From Aquirufa nivalisilvae (lineage in GTDB: Bacteria; Bacteroidota; Bacteroidia; Cytophagales; Spirosomataceae), in assembly GCF_004307455.1 (NCBI RefSeq), contig NZ_SEWX01000001.1, positions 496,001-560,000 of the forward strand: a stretch of DNA of 64,000 bases. Direction: 5' to 3'. The notes under the pieces were generated by a model. It worked only from the letters and a program-made list of their open reading frames with translations, was not told where the DNA came from and did no database searches. The position numbers were made by a program, and so were the translations under genes. Within the stretch, counting starts at the first letter, position 1. Every line of letters begins with the position of its first letter. Below, in pieces: positions 15,854-24,146 of this stretch.

Positions 15854-18800
15854 TTATTCTACTTTCATCACTCCATTCATGATTCTCCAGTGACCTGGGA
15901 ATGTGCATAAATACGGGTAATTCCCTTTGGTTGTAGGGGCTTTGAATACCAATTTAGCTCTTCCATCTGGATCCACTAAAGCAGTATAAGCAATCACCTC
16001 TGGAATATTTGGAATATAATTCTTTTGAGCTCCATCGGCTGCGGTAATCATCTTATCAGCCGCTAAACCTATTTTCTCCTGGCTACCCATTTGACCAATC
16101 ACTAAATTGTGCTGCATGGCGTCAATGTTTTCAAAGATGATTTCCACATTGGCTCCGGCTGGAACACTAAATTCACGAATGTCAAATTGCATGGCTTCTT
16201 TCACAGTTTTGATGACCTTTCTAACGACATTGGCGGAACTAGCATTATTGGCAATTTCAATTTTCCAAGTTGTAGCTAAACGTTCGTAGTAGTCAAAATC
16301 GCTTGGACGAATAGTTGTTCCAATCTTTTTGAAATAGGCCAAATTTTCTGCAGATAATTTCGGCTCTTTTCTAGCATTCCAAGTTGCGGAAGCTCCTTTC
16401 AAGGCAGCACCAAAAGCTGGAGATTCAATGATCTCAATGCTTTTTAACGCATTCACTAATTCATCTCCAGACCAAGTAGAAGCTCCCCCACGGAAGACTT
16501 TTTCCATCATGTATACATTCAAAGAACTTGGTCCACTCACTTCTAGCGCTTTGCGGTAGGTATTGTTGTTACGAACACTTTCTGGCAATGCTCCCGTTTT
16601 GTCAATCTGAATTTCCATGCTGTAAGAACCCGCTATATCGGCACTCCAACCAAAATTACCCGTCCAAGGACCATTGGTGTTTTTTGTTACGGAAACCGTT
16701 TCTCCAGGAGCTACTCCATCTGTAAAAGTGAAGGACTCCATGTCGATCCTACGGCCCATACCTTCAATCTTTAAGAATACAGGTAAAACTTTTCCTTTTT
16801 CTAAAGCTTGATCTCCTTTGTTTTTGATTCGGATGACAAAGGAAGCGTTCTCTCTTAACTTGAACTGTCCGCCTTTAATTTGTACTTCGGTCACAACTAA
16901 ATCTAGTCCTTTACTTTGACCATCAACTGCGGGATTGTTTAACTCCTTACCTACTTTTTCAGCAGTGGCAACAGGCTTTCTTTTTCCTTCAGTTACGATG
17001 AAATCCTTCATTCTTTGTCCACCTTTTGCCATGGTCCAAGCCGAAAAAGCTTCAGGTAACCAGCGATCACGATTGTTTTGTTCTTTGGCAATTTTGGCGT
17101 CCATGGCCTTGTTCAATTCTGGACTTTCTGGCATTTCGATGCTTGCTAATACTGCATGTAAGGCTACCAAAGTATCTTTGTCGTTCAGTACGTTTTTCTG
17201 TATCAAAACTTTAGACCATGCCTGCGTTCTAGGCAAAACTAGAACAGCATTTTTACGTACTGCGGCACTTGGGTGGTTTAATGCAAGGCTTAATGCTGCT
17301 TTTACGCTAGGAAGCTCTAATGCTTGTAATCCCTCCAAGGTTCTTAATGCATGAATAGCTCCAACATTTAATCCCAATTCATCTACTTTTTTGTTGGCGA
17401 TGAGCGCGATTAATGCTGGTACAATGTCCTTTTTGCCACGCTCTACTAACAACCTTTGAGCGTGTAAGCGCCAAAATAAATTGTTGTTGGATAGGGCTTT
17501 GATGCAAGCAGCGGGGTCATTGGTAGACAAGCTAATAGGTTGATAAGCAGGTGCTTGATTCCAACCAACACGGTAGATCCGCCCATGTGTATAATCACGT
17601 AAATCTGTTTCGTATGCATTACCTGTTCCATTGGCAAAGCCTTTTGGAACTGGATTATGTTGAATGATGAAACTATACCAATCTGCGATCCAAACGGCAC
17701 CATCTGGACCAACTTGTGCAAATACAGGAGAAACCCATTCGTCGGCACCAGCCAATAAGTTAAATGCTTCTACATCATTAAAATCACTACCCGATTTCAC
17801 CAAATTATTTTGGTGAACTACGTGTCCCGTGGGTTCAGAAACGAAAGCGATTTTATTCCAATATTTTTTTGGAAAGGATCTTGCCGAATAGAAATTGTGA
17901 CCTGCTGCGGCCGTAAAACCACCAAAAACGTCAACCTGACGTACTTTTTGGGTGATTGGCTTCATATCCTTATGTGTATCGGTGCTTTTGCTACCGTTGA
18001 AAGAATAGGGAGCTTGCCAGATATATTTGTTAGGAATAGGGATGTACCAACCATGTGAGTTATTAGCTGTAGAACCAAAGGCATCACCAGCTTCGTTGAA
18101 ATCAAATCCCCAGGTATTGTTGGAGGTATTGGTCACATGTTCCATTTTAGAACCGTCAGGTTTAAAACGGAAAAATGCATTTCCGAAATTCAGCGAATCG
18201 CTGCCTACTTTTCCTTTGAATCCTGAGTAACCTACGGAACCCCAAATCCAGTTGTCGAAACCATAATGTAGATTAGATGGCCCTGCATGGGTATCACCTG
18301 TACCAAAACCCGTGATTAATTCTTGCTTTAGATCTGCTTTATCATCCCCATCTGTATCTTTCAAAAATAAAATATGTGGTGCTTGAGAAATGATCAAACC
18401 GCCATTGGCAAAAACCATCCCTGTTGGGATGCTTAAACCTTCAGCAAATCGGGTAAATTTATCTGCCTTACCATCTTTGTTGGTGTCCTCACACATTAAA
18501 ATGTAGTCGCTACCGCCGGTATTTTTACGTTCGTTTGGATAGTCTTTGGTGATTAAAACAAATAAGCGGCCTTTCTCATCCCATGCCATGGCAATGGGGT
18601 GCATGACATCTGGTTCTGCGGCAAAAACCGTTAGGTTAAAATCAACGGGGATTTGGATGTATTTAACGGATTCTTCTGGGCTCAAAGGCAATTGCTGCAA
18701 TTGTGGACCCTGTCTTTTTTCGTAATTAGGTAAATTGGCTTCACGGTAAGACAAAGGAGCCAATTTTAAGTTTTCTAATAAAGTGGCTTTGTCTTTTCCA

Positions 18801-19504
18801 ACAGCATACAATATCCCTTGTTCCACTAAGGTTTGGAAGCCGGTCGTTTCCCAAGTTCTTTCATCGTGTCCATAGGCAGTATAGAAAACATTTCCTTTTC
18901 CATAAGTTCGTACCCAAGTATAAGGTTCAGTAGCTTGGCCCGGTTTATCTTTGGCTTGTTCTGGTCCGATGATACGTGATTGAATCACGTTATTGTCAGC
19001 TTGTAATTGGCTGTGCAAATAAGTTTCATCCACGGTTTTGATACCTGGGAAGCCTTTTAAAACAGGATGCTGAGGCTGTACATTTTGAATCTGAATGGAA
19101 TCCATTTTATGACGCCAAAACTGTCCACCCACCATTTTTACATATTCTGGGGAGTTTCTAAAACAGAAAGAAGCACAGTGTAACGCTACAAGTCCATGAC
19201 CAGAACCAATGTATTCCAACAAAGCTTTTTCTTGTGGTTTTGGAATGGAATCATGATTGGCAAAAATGATCAAACCATCAAACTTGTTTAGATAGCTCGG
19301 ATTTAGGTCTTTCAGTGACTCGGTATAGGTCAAATTAATGCCTTTTACTCCTAGAGCAGACTGTAAAGAAGGAAAGCGGTCTAGCGGTTTATGATGACCA
19401 CGATCCCCTAAAAAAAGCATTTCTAATCTTCTTGGCTTTTGGTTTTGTGCCAAAAGTTGAAAGGAAGCAGCCAATAATAAAAGGAAACAAGTAAATTTTT
19501 TCAT
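15854..19504 (-). CDS. Exported ThuA / membrane-bound-dehydrogenase-type beta-propeller / cupredoxin fusion protein
   Basis: 1216 residues. Residues 1-19 are a signal peptide. Residues about 25-245 are a ThuA-like domain (LFLGDRGHHKPLDRFPSL, VALHCASFCF, AYGHDERTW). Residues about 285-645 are a sugar-dehydrogenase-type propeller of the membrane-bound-dehydrogenase family (AAEPDVMHPIAMAWDEKGRL, DTNKDGKADKFTRFAEGL, GPDGAVWIADWY). Residues about 665-810 are helical HEAT-like repeats, and about 880-1000 is a CARDB-like beta-sandwich. The C-terminus (about 1110-1216) is an azurin-type copper domain with MQHNLVIG and C1200, H1205, M1209 as further ligands. No CxxCH heme motif is present. It probably oxidises a sugar or polyol in the periplasm and passes electrons to copper. 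The Gfo/Idh/MocA gene lies 25 bases upstream. Confidence 0.82.
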   Translation of the reverse strand: MKKFTCFLLLLAASFQLLAQNQKPRRLEMLFLGDRGHHKPLDRFPSLQSALGVKGINLTYTESLKDLNPSYLNKFDGLIIFANHDSIPKPQEKALLEYIGSGHGLVALHCASFCFRNSPEYVKMVGGQFWRHKMDSIQIQNVQPQHPVLKGFPGIKTVDETYLHSQLQADNNVIQSRIIGPEQAKDKPGQATEPYTWVRTYGKGNVFYTAYGHDERTWETTGFQTLVEQGILYAVGKDKATLLENLKLAPLSYREANLPNYEKRQGPQLQQLPLSPEESVKYIQIPVDFNLTVFAAEPDVMHPIAMAWDEKGRLFVLITKDYPNERKNTGGSDYILMCEDTNKDGKADKFTRFAEGLSIPTGMVFANGGLIISQAPHILFLKDTDGDDKADLKQELITGFGTGDTHAGPSNLHYGFDNWIWGSVGYSGFKGKVGSDSLNFGNAFFRFKPDGSKMEHVTNTSNNTWGFDFNEAGDAFGSTANNSHGWYIPIPNKYIWQAPYSFNGSKSTDTHKDMKPITQKVRQVDVFGGFTAAAGHNFYSARSFPKKYWNKIAFVSEPTGHVVHQNNLVKSGSDFNDVEAFNLLAGADEWVSPVFAQVGPDGAVWIADWYSFIIQHNPVPKGFANGTGNAYETDLRDYTHGRIYRVGWNQAPAYQPISLSTNDPAACIKALSNNNLFWRLHAQRLLVERGKKDIVPALIALIANKKVDELGLNVGAIHALRTLEGLQALELPSVKAALSLALNHPSAAVRKNAVLVLPRTQAWSKVLIQKNVLNDKDTLVALHAVLASIEMPESPELNKAMDAKIAKEQNNRDRWLPEAFSAWTMAKGGQRMKDFIVTEGKRKPVATAEKVGKELNNPAVDGQSKGLDLVVTEVQIKGGQFKLRENASFVIRIKNKGDQALEKGKVLPVFLKIEGMGRRIDMESFTFTDGVAPGETVSVTKNTNGPWTGNFGWSADIAGSYSMEIQIDKTGALPESVRNNNTYRKALEVSGPSSLNVYMMEKVFRGGASTWSGDELVNALKSIEIIESPAFGAALKGASATWNARKEPKLSAENLAYFKKIGTTIRPSDFDYYERLATTWKIEIANNASSANVVRKVIKTVKEAMQFDIREFSVPAGANVEIIFENIDAMQHNLVIGQMGSQEKIGLAADKMITAADGAQKNYIPNIPEVIAYTALVDPDGRAKLVFKAPTTKGNYPYLCTFPGHWRIMNGVMKVE

Positions 19505-19529
19505 GTGTTGTTTTGCCTACGCTAAAAGA

Positions 19530-20642
19530 TTAAAATTCAGGGATTTCGATGATTTTACCACCTTGAAGAGCAGATTCATGCGCTAATATGCCGACAGATG
19601 TCCAATTGGCCGACTGAGGAGCATTAGGGAATGGATCGCGATCTTGGGCTAGTGCTTGTAAAAATTCATTGACTAAATGCGGGTGGGAACCTCCATGGCC
19701 TCCGCCTTGAGTGAATGAAAGGTGTGTATTATCGCTTTCATCGTAAACGCCCTTTGTAGTAAAACGTTGAATTTCTTCTGGTAAATAATGTGCGAAATCG
19801 GGGGTTGCTACTTTTTCTGGAATTTCTGGTTCAGGTTTTTTAGCAGTATGTACAACAAGTTCTTCACCTTCAATCAATGGCCATTCCACACTTTTTTTAG
19901 AACCATATACTTCAAAACTTTCACGGTATTGACGGGCTACGTCAAAAAGTGAGCGATAAACAACAGCACTTAAATCTGAATTTCGGAATTTAATGTGGGC
20001 TGATTCTACTGCAAATGGAGAGTTATAATGTTGAATTAATTCTTCGCGAATGGTACCTGAGCCAAAACAAGATACATATTCTGCTTCTAATCGTAATAAA
20101 CCTGCTACAGGACCTACGCAGTGGGTAGCATAGTGCATCGGAGGTAAACCTGGCCAATAATCAGGCCATCCATCCATGTCTTGTTGGTGTGAGCCTTTCA
20201 AGAATTGAATCTTTCCTAGTTCCCCTTTTTCATATAATTCTTTGATGTAAAGAAACTCACGGGAATAAACCACCGTTTCCATCATCATGTATTTTTTGCC
20301 CATTTTCCGACTAGCTTCTACGATCGCTTTGCACTCTTCTACCGTAGTGGCCATAGGAACGGTACAAGCCACATGTTTGCCCGCTAATAAGGCTTGAAGT
20401 GTCTGCTGTGCGTGTAAATGGATAGGAGAATTAATATGAACTACATCCACATTAGGATCTTGAAGTAGTTGTTCAAAGTCGGTATATCGGGTTGCTATAC
20501 CGTAAGCGTCGCCAATCGAATTTAGTTTTTCCTCGTTTCTTTGGCAGATGGCATACATGTTGGCCAATGGGTGCTTTAAATAAATGGGGATAAATTCGGC
20601 TCCAAAACCAAGGCCGACAATGGCAACGTTGAATTTTTTCAT
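19530..20642 (-). CDS. Gfo/Idh/MocA-family NAD(P)-dependent sugar oxidoreductase
   Basis: 370 residues from the ATG at 20642 (MKKFNVAIVGLGFGAEF); an in-frame extension to 20708 is not homologous-looking. Residues 1-125 are the Rossmann domain with VGLGFG and the family hallmark near CTVPMATTVEECKAI, which occupies the EKP position but lacks a clear Lys. Residues about 130-350 form the C-terminal beta-sheet domain. A GGGHGGSHPHLVNEFL stretch resembles the GGGHGGxH motif of GH109-like and related members. No Tat signal, so it is cytosolic. It precedes the ThuA fusion by 25 bases, so the pair is probably one transcript; ThuA and a Gfo/Idh/MocA enzyme (ThuB) also pair in trehalose catabolism. Confidence 0.85.
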   Translation of the reverse strand: MKKFNVAIVGLGFGAEFIPIYLKHPLANMYAICQRNEEKLNSIGDAYGIATRYTDFEQLLQDPNVDVVHINSPIHLHAQQTLQALLAGKHVACTVPMATTVEECKAIVEASRKMGKKYMMMETVVYSREFLYIKELYEKGELGKIQFLKGSHQQDMDGWPDYWPGLPPMHYATHCVGPVAGLLRLEAEYVSCFGSGTIREELIQHYNSPFAVESAHIKFRNSDLSAVVYRSLFDVARQYRESFEVYGSKKSVEWPLIEGEELVVHTAKKPEPEIPEKVATPDFAHYLPEEIQRFTTKGVYDESDNTHLSFTQGGGHGGSHPHLVNEFLQALAQDRDPFPNAPQSANWTSVGILAHESALQGGKIIEIPEF

Positions 20643-20668
20643 AGTAGATTGTATGATTAATAAATAGA

Positions 20669-20689
20669 ATGAAGCTTTGTAGGCTTCAT
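20669..20689 (-). terminator. Weak hairpin after the EamA transporter gene
   Basis: ATGAAGC, a 7-base loop, GCTTCAT, followed on the minus strand by a T-rich stretch (TCTATTTATT). It separates the DUF983-LptF/G-EamA operon from the Gfo/Idh/MocA gene. Confidence 0.4.
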
Positions 20690-20721
20690 CCGTTTGATTA
20701 AAAGGCAATATCAGAATTTTT

Positions 20722-21606
20722 TTACTCTTTTTTACCTGATTTTATTAAGAAGGGATGAATCATGACAGTCATGACTAGAAGGGATGTGCCCCAGTAAAAA
20801 CCGGAATGCATAATCTCTTTGCTTCCAAAGATGAAAACGGCTAATAAAATGCCATATACGGGCTCAAGTGTAATCACGAGATTGATGGAGAAAACAGAGA
20901 ATACGCGGTATAAGCGGATGGTTTCTGTATAAGCATAAACGGTACAAACAATGGCCAAAATGCTGATCCAAAGCCAATCTAGGCCTAGAGGCATAAAATG
21001 CTCCATATTACTCGAAAATCCATAGATCCAGACCAGCCCGGTGATTATTCCAGCCGTAATCATTTCATATACTGTTATTAGACGAGGGTCGAATTGGTGA
21101 GTATATTTCCCATTGATGACAGAAAAAAGGGCACCGAAAAAACCAGAAGCAATACCCATAAGGAGGCCTAAGGCTTGGGCTTGTTCTACAGAGAAAATGA
21201 TGATGAGGGCTATGATGACAAGAACACCTAAAAAGACTTCTACCCGTTTGATTTTTTCTTTTTTTGTCCAAGGCTCTAATAAGCTAGTCCAAAAGGTTTG
21301 AGTGGATAATCCTGCTAAACACATGGCAACGGTTGAGACTTTGGCAGCACCGAAAAACAAGAGCCAATGCAAGGCGATGAAAAGGCCATTTAGAATCCAT
21401 TGGTATAAAATGTTCTTTGGAACTCGAAAACTGACCTGTTGAAAACGAAGAATAGCCAGCAAAAAGATCGAGCTAATGACACATCGAAAAAAGACGATAC
21501 TAAGTGCATTGGCTTGGGTGGCATTACCTAGTATAGCGGTAAAGGCATATAAGATTACAATGAAGTGAATCTTCAAATAGTCAATAAATCGCGGAGCTTG
21601 TCTCAT
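20722..21606 (-). CDS. EamA/DMT-superfamily transporter
   Basis: 294 residues with about ten hydrophobic spans in two five-helix halves, the EamA duplication. Seen: VILYAFTAILGNATQANALSIVFFR at the start of the first half, and ITLEPVYGILLAVFIFG, the typical conserved proline-containing motif late in the second half. It is an inner-membrane exporter of an unidentified metabolite. Its ATG overlaps the stop of the upstream LptF/G gene by one base, so expression is coupled. Confidence 0.87.
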   Translation of the reverse strand: MRQAPRFIDYLKIHFIVILYAFTAILGNATQANALSIVFFRCVISSIFLLAILRFQQVSFRVPKNILYQWILNGLFIALHWLLFFGAAKVSTVAMCLAGLSTQTFWTSLLEPWTKKEKIKRVEVFLGVLVIIALIIIFSVEQAQALGLLMGIASGFFGALFSVINGKYTHQFDPRLITVYEMITAGIITGLVWIYGFSSNMEHFMPLGLDWLWISILAIVCTVYAYTETIRLYRVFSVFSINLVITLEPVYGILLAVFIFGSKEIMHSGFYWGTSLLVMTVMIHPFLIKSGKKE

Positions 21607-22682
21607 TATCTAGGGAGGGTATAGTAGAGACCAATACCAATTCCGCCAAAAATGATGTTGGGTAACCAAACGGCTAACAGCGGAGGCATACCACCACCCT
21701 CGGCTATTCCTTTACTCATCATAAAGAATAGAATGTAAACAAAGGCTAAGGAGAAACCCAATGCGATTTGAAAACCAACGCCTCCTCGGGATTTTCTGGC
21801 AGAAACTAAAAAGCCAATGATGGTGAGAATGATAACGGAAAATGGGTTTGCAAAGCGAAGGTATTTTTCAATTAAGAAAATTTCGATACCATCAGCTCCT
21901 CTTGAACGAACCAGTTGAATGTGCCTTTCCAATTCAGGAAGGGTAAAGGTCTCGTGAAGGAGGTGTTTATTTTGAAAATCTTTGGGATATAAGTTGAGTG
22001 TCGTATCGATTTTAGAACCAAATACAATACCTGTTTTTTTACCTACCAATGTTCTGATTCGATAATCATGAATCGTCCATTTCTTACGAACAGAATCCCA
22101 AGTAATGTGGTCAGACATTAACTTTTCTTTGATTTCATTATTGGAAATTCGTTCTAAACTGAAGCGGTAACCTGTATTGGTACTATTATCGTAGCTCTCA
22201 ATGTAGGCATAGATTTCTGGAGCAATTTTGATATGTACATCCCTCTTATCAAAGAAATAGGTGTTGTTGATGTATTTATGCTCAAAAGGTACTCGAATTT
22301 TATTGGCATTGGGGACAATCCAGCCAATCATGATGAAAGTTCCTACAGCGACAATACTTGATCCAATTAGATAGGGTCTCATGAGTCGAGTGAAACTAAC
22401 ACCAGAACTTAAGATGGCAATGATTTCCGTTTTGGCTGCTAGGTTAGCGGTGAAGAAAACCGTGGCAATAAAAACCATTAAGGGACTAATGTAATTCGCC
22501 CAGTAAGGAATAAAATTCAAGTAATAGTCGAAAAGAATCTCATTTAAGGGAGCTTGTTTACGGATAAAATCATCGATTTTTTCTGTATAATCAATCACCA
22601 TGACAATCAATACAATCAAAAAAACTGCGAAAACATACGTTTTCAGAAATTTTTTCAGAATGTATAGATCCAGTATTTTCAT
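21606..22682 (-). CDS. LptF/LptG-family permease (YjgP/YjgQ)
   Basis: 358 residues. The start MKILDLYILKKFLKTYVFA is typical of LptG/LptF. There are three N-terminal spans to about residue 130, a central periplasmic beta-jellyroll region of about 130 residues, and three C-terminal spans (FANPFSVIILTIIGFLVSARKSRGG and on). In the LptBFGC complex these proteins extract lipopolysaccharide from the inner membrane and pass it to the periplasmic bridge. It cannot be told whether it is LptF or LptG. Genes for the other Lpt parts are not in the window. Confidence 0.9.
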   Translation of the reverse strand: MKILDLYILKKFLKTYVFAVFLIVLIVMVIDYTEKIDDFIRKQAPLNEILFDYYLNFIPYWANYISPLMVFIATVFFTANLAAKTEIIAILSSGVSFTRLMRPYLIGSSIVAVGTFIMIGWIVPNANKIRVPFEHKYINNTYFFDKRDVHIKIAPEIYAYIESYDNSTNTGYRFSLERISNNEIKEKLMSDHITWDSVRKKWTIHDYRIRTLVGKKTGIVFGSKIDTTLNLYPKDFQNKHLLHETFTLPELERHIQLVRSRGADGIEIFLIEKYLRFANPFSVIILTIIGFLVSARKSRGGVGFQIALGFSLAFVYILFFMMSKGIAEGGGMPPLLAVWLPNIIFGGIGIGLYYTLPR

Positions 22683-23080
22683 TATTTAGTTTGTGCAGAA
22701 CCTGCGGCGTCAGGTTTGTATTTAACCATGGAAAACAAGTGAATGAAGATGACACGAGCCATACGGAAATTGAATGGGACCATGAGTAAAGAAACCACGG
22801 TGATAGGAATGATATAGCCTTCTGCAGATGGATCCCCAAAGAAATTATAAATGATGACACCACCAATAATCATGATACCAACTGTAAAAGCGTATGAGAT
22901 ATACATGGCTCCAAAGAAGAAACCAGGCTCTACTTCATAGCGAAGTCCGCAAGAAGGGCAATTCTCGTGCATTTCGCTGAACTTGAAAATATTCCACCAT
23001 TTGTGAGTAAAAATTCGGCCTTCATGGCATTGAGGGCAACGCGCATTGGCAGCGGCTACTAATTTGGATGGGTTTGACAT
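22682..23080 (-). CDS. DUF983 domain membrane protein
   Basis: 132 residues from the ATG at 23080 (MSNPSKLVAAANARCPQCHEGRIF). A zinc-ribbon-like part has CPQC (about 16-19) and CPSCGLRYEVEPGFFFGAMYISYAF (about 43-67), followed by two membrane spans. This is the DUF983 pattern; the function is unknown. An in-frame extension to 23119 is ruled out by a -7 box at 23100-23107. It overlaps the LptF/G gene by one base and is the first gene of that operon. Confidence 0.88.
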   Translation of the reverse strand: MSNPSKLVAAANARCPQCHEGRIFTHKWWNIFKFSEMHENCPSCGLRYEVEPGFFFGAMYISYAFTVGIMIIGGVIIYNFFGDPSAEGYIIPITVVSLLMVPFNFRMARVIFIHLFSMVKYKPDAAGSAQTK

Positions 23081-23099
23081 ATTTTCTGTTTTAAAGGGA

Positions 23100-23107
23100 C
23101 AAAGGTA
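23100..23107 (-). promoter_or_regulatory. -7 promoter box of the DUF983-LptF/G-EamA operon
   Basis: The minus strand reads TACCTTTG, 19 bases before the ATG at 23080. It lies inside the longer open frame starting at 23119 and so supports the shorter start. Confidence 0.5.
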
Positions 23108-23159
23108 AAGAAAATTCAAGGATTAATTTGAAAGCGGTCGGGCATCTTCGGGGAATTTG

Positions 23160-23167
23160 TATCTTTG
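23160..23167 (+). promoter_or_regulatory. -7 promoter box of the 23.2-25.1 kb operon
   Basis: TATCTTTG (TAnnTTTG), 23 bases before the ATG at 23191. The start site would be near 23172. Divergent from the 23100-23107 promoter, with about 50 bases between them. Confidence 0.5.
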
Positions 23168-23190
23168 TAAATAACTAAAACTACCACCTT

Positions 23191-23628
23191 ATGTATGCTA
23201 TTTTATTGAATGTACACTCGTACTTACGCTGGCTTGTTCTTATCCTAGGAATCTTAGCTATTTATAGAGGTTTTAAAGGGGCGCAATCTGGAGCACCATT
23301 TACTGAATCCGACAGAAAATCAGGTTTATTTTTCTTGATTTCTGTACACACGCAGCTATTGATTGGCTTATTATTGTATTTTGTATTTAGTCCGATTACG
23401 CAGGCTGCATTTGCTGATTTTGGCGCTGCGATGAAAGACCCAGCAGTTAGATTAATTGCAGTAGAGCATATCACAGTCAATATTTTGGCTGCTATTTTGG
23501 TGACAGTGGCTTATTCAAAAAACAAGAAAGCCATTGCAGATGCTCAAAAACACAAGAATGCTTGGTTGTTATTTGGTATTGCTTTGCTTTTGATTTTAAG
23601 TCGTATTCCTTGGAGTCGTTTAGCTTAA
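23191..23628 (+). CDS. Small four-span membrane protein with conserved-looking histidines
   Basis: 145 residues. Four hydrophobic helices lie at about 10-27, 48-68, 88-108 and 122-140. Histidines sit at or near helix ends (NVHSYLRW at residues 8-15, SVHTQLLIGLLLYFV, AVEHITVNILAA), which is why related Bacteroidota proteins are sometimes called cytochrome b. Heme binding is a guess only. It is first in a three-gene run: the GmhB-like gene begins 2 bases after its stop. Confidence 0.7.
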   Translation: MYAILLNVHSYLRWLVLILGILAIYRGFKGAQSGAPFTESDRKSGLFFLISVHTQLLIGLLLYFVFSPITQAAFADFGAAMKDPAVRLIAVEHITVNILAAILVTVAYSKNKKAIADAQKHKNAWLLFGIALLLILSRIPWSRLA

Positions 23629-23629
23629 T

Positions 23630-24142
23630 ATGAGTAATAAATGCGTTTTTTTGGATCGGGATGGAGTGCTGAATGTAGATCGAGTGGATTATGTTTACCA
23701 TCTAGGTCATTTTATTATTCCAGAAGGGGTTGTGGAGGCTTTGAAAGCATTGAAAGAAGCAGGCTATTTGTTGATTGTTATTACGAATCAGAGTGGTATT
23801 GCTAAGGGTATATACGAAAGAAAAGACGTTCAACTCATCCATGATGCTCTCCAAGAGGCTAGTGGAGGGGCATTGGATGATTTGTATTTTTGTCCTTACC
23901 ATGAATTGCATGATAGTGCTTCTTTGACAAGGAAGCCAGGTTCTTTATTAATTGAGAAAGCTGCGGCTAAATATGACGTTGACATGTCCCAGTCTTATAT
24001 GGTGGGAGATCATGAAAGGGATATTTTAGCTGGCACAAGGGCTGGACTTCGGACTATTCGAATTGCGGAGGAAGGAACAGTCACACAGGCAACATTTTTA
24101 GTGAAAGATTTATTAGCAGCATCTAACATTATATTATCGTAG
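23630..24142 (+). CDS. HAD-IIIA phosphatase, GmhB/HisB-N-like (heptose-1,7-bisphosphate 7-phosphatase type)
   Basis: 170 residues with the HAD motifs VFLDRDGVLN (I), VITNQSG (II), the Lys in RKPG (III) and VGDHERDILAG (IV). This order matches GmhB and the HisB N-domain, which remove a phosphate from ADP-heptose precursors or histidinol phosphate. In GmhB a zinc loop has CPHxP...CxCRKP; here CPYH is present, but the second cysteine pair is replaced by SASLTRKP, so zinc binding is doubtful. Heptose phosphate is the likeliest substrate type but not proven. It overlaps no neighbour and is followed after 4 bases by the aldo/keto reductase gene. Confidence 0.8.
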   Translation: MSNKCVFLDRDGVLNVDRVDYVYHLGHFIIPEGVVEALKALKEAGYLLIVITNQSGIAKGIYERKDVQLIHDALQEASGGALDDLYFCPYHELHDSASLTRKPGSLLIEKAAAKYDVDMSQSYMVGDHERDILAGTRAGLRTIRIAEEGTVTQATFLVKDLLAASNIILS

Positions 24143-24146
24143 AAAT

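Noticed and set aside
16935-17354. Open frame of 139 codons on the + strand inside the ThuA-fusion gene
   Set aside because: Antisense shadow of a well-supported minus-strand gene; low-complexity composition, no motif, no promoter.
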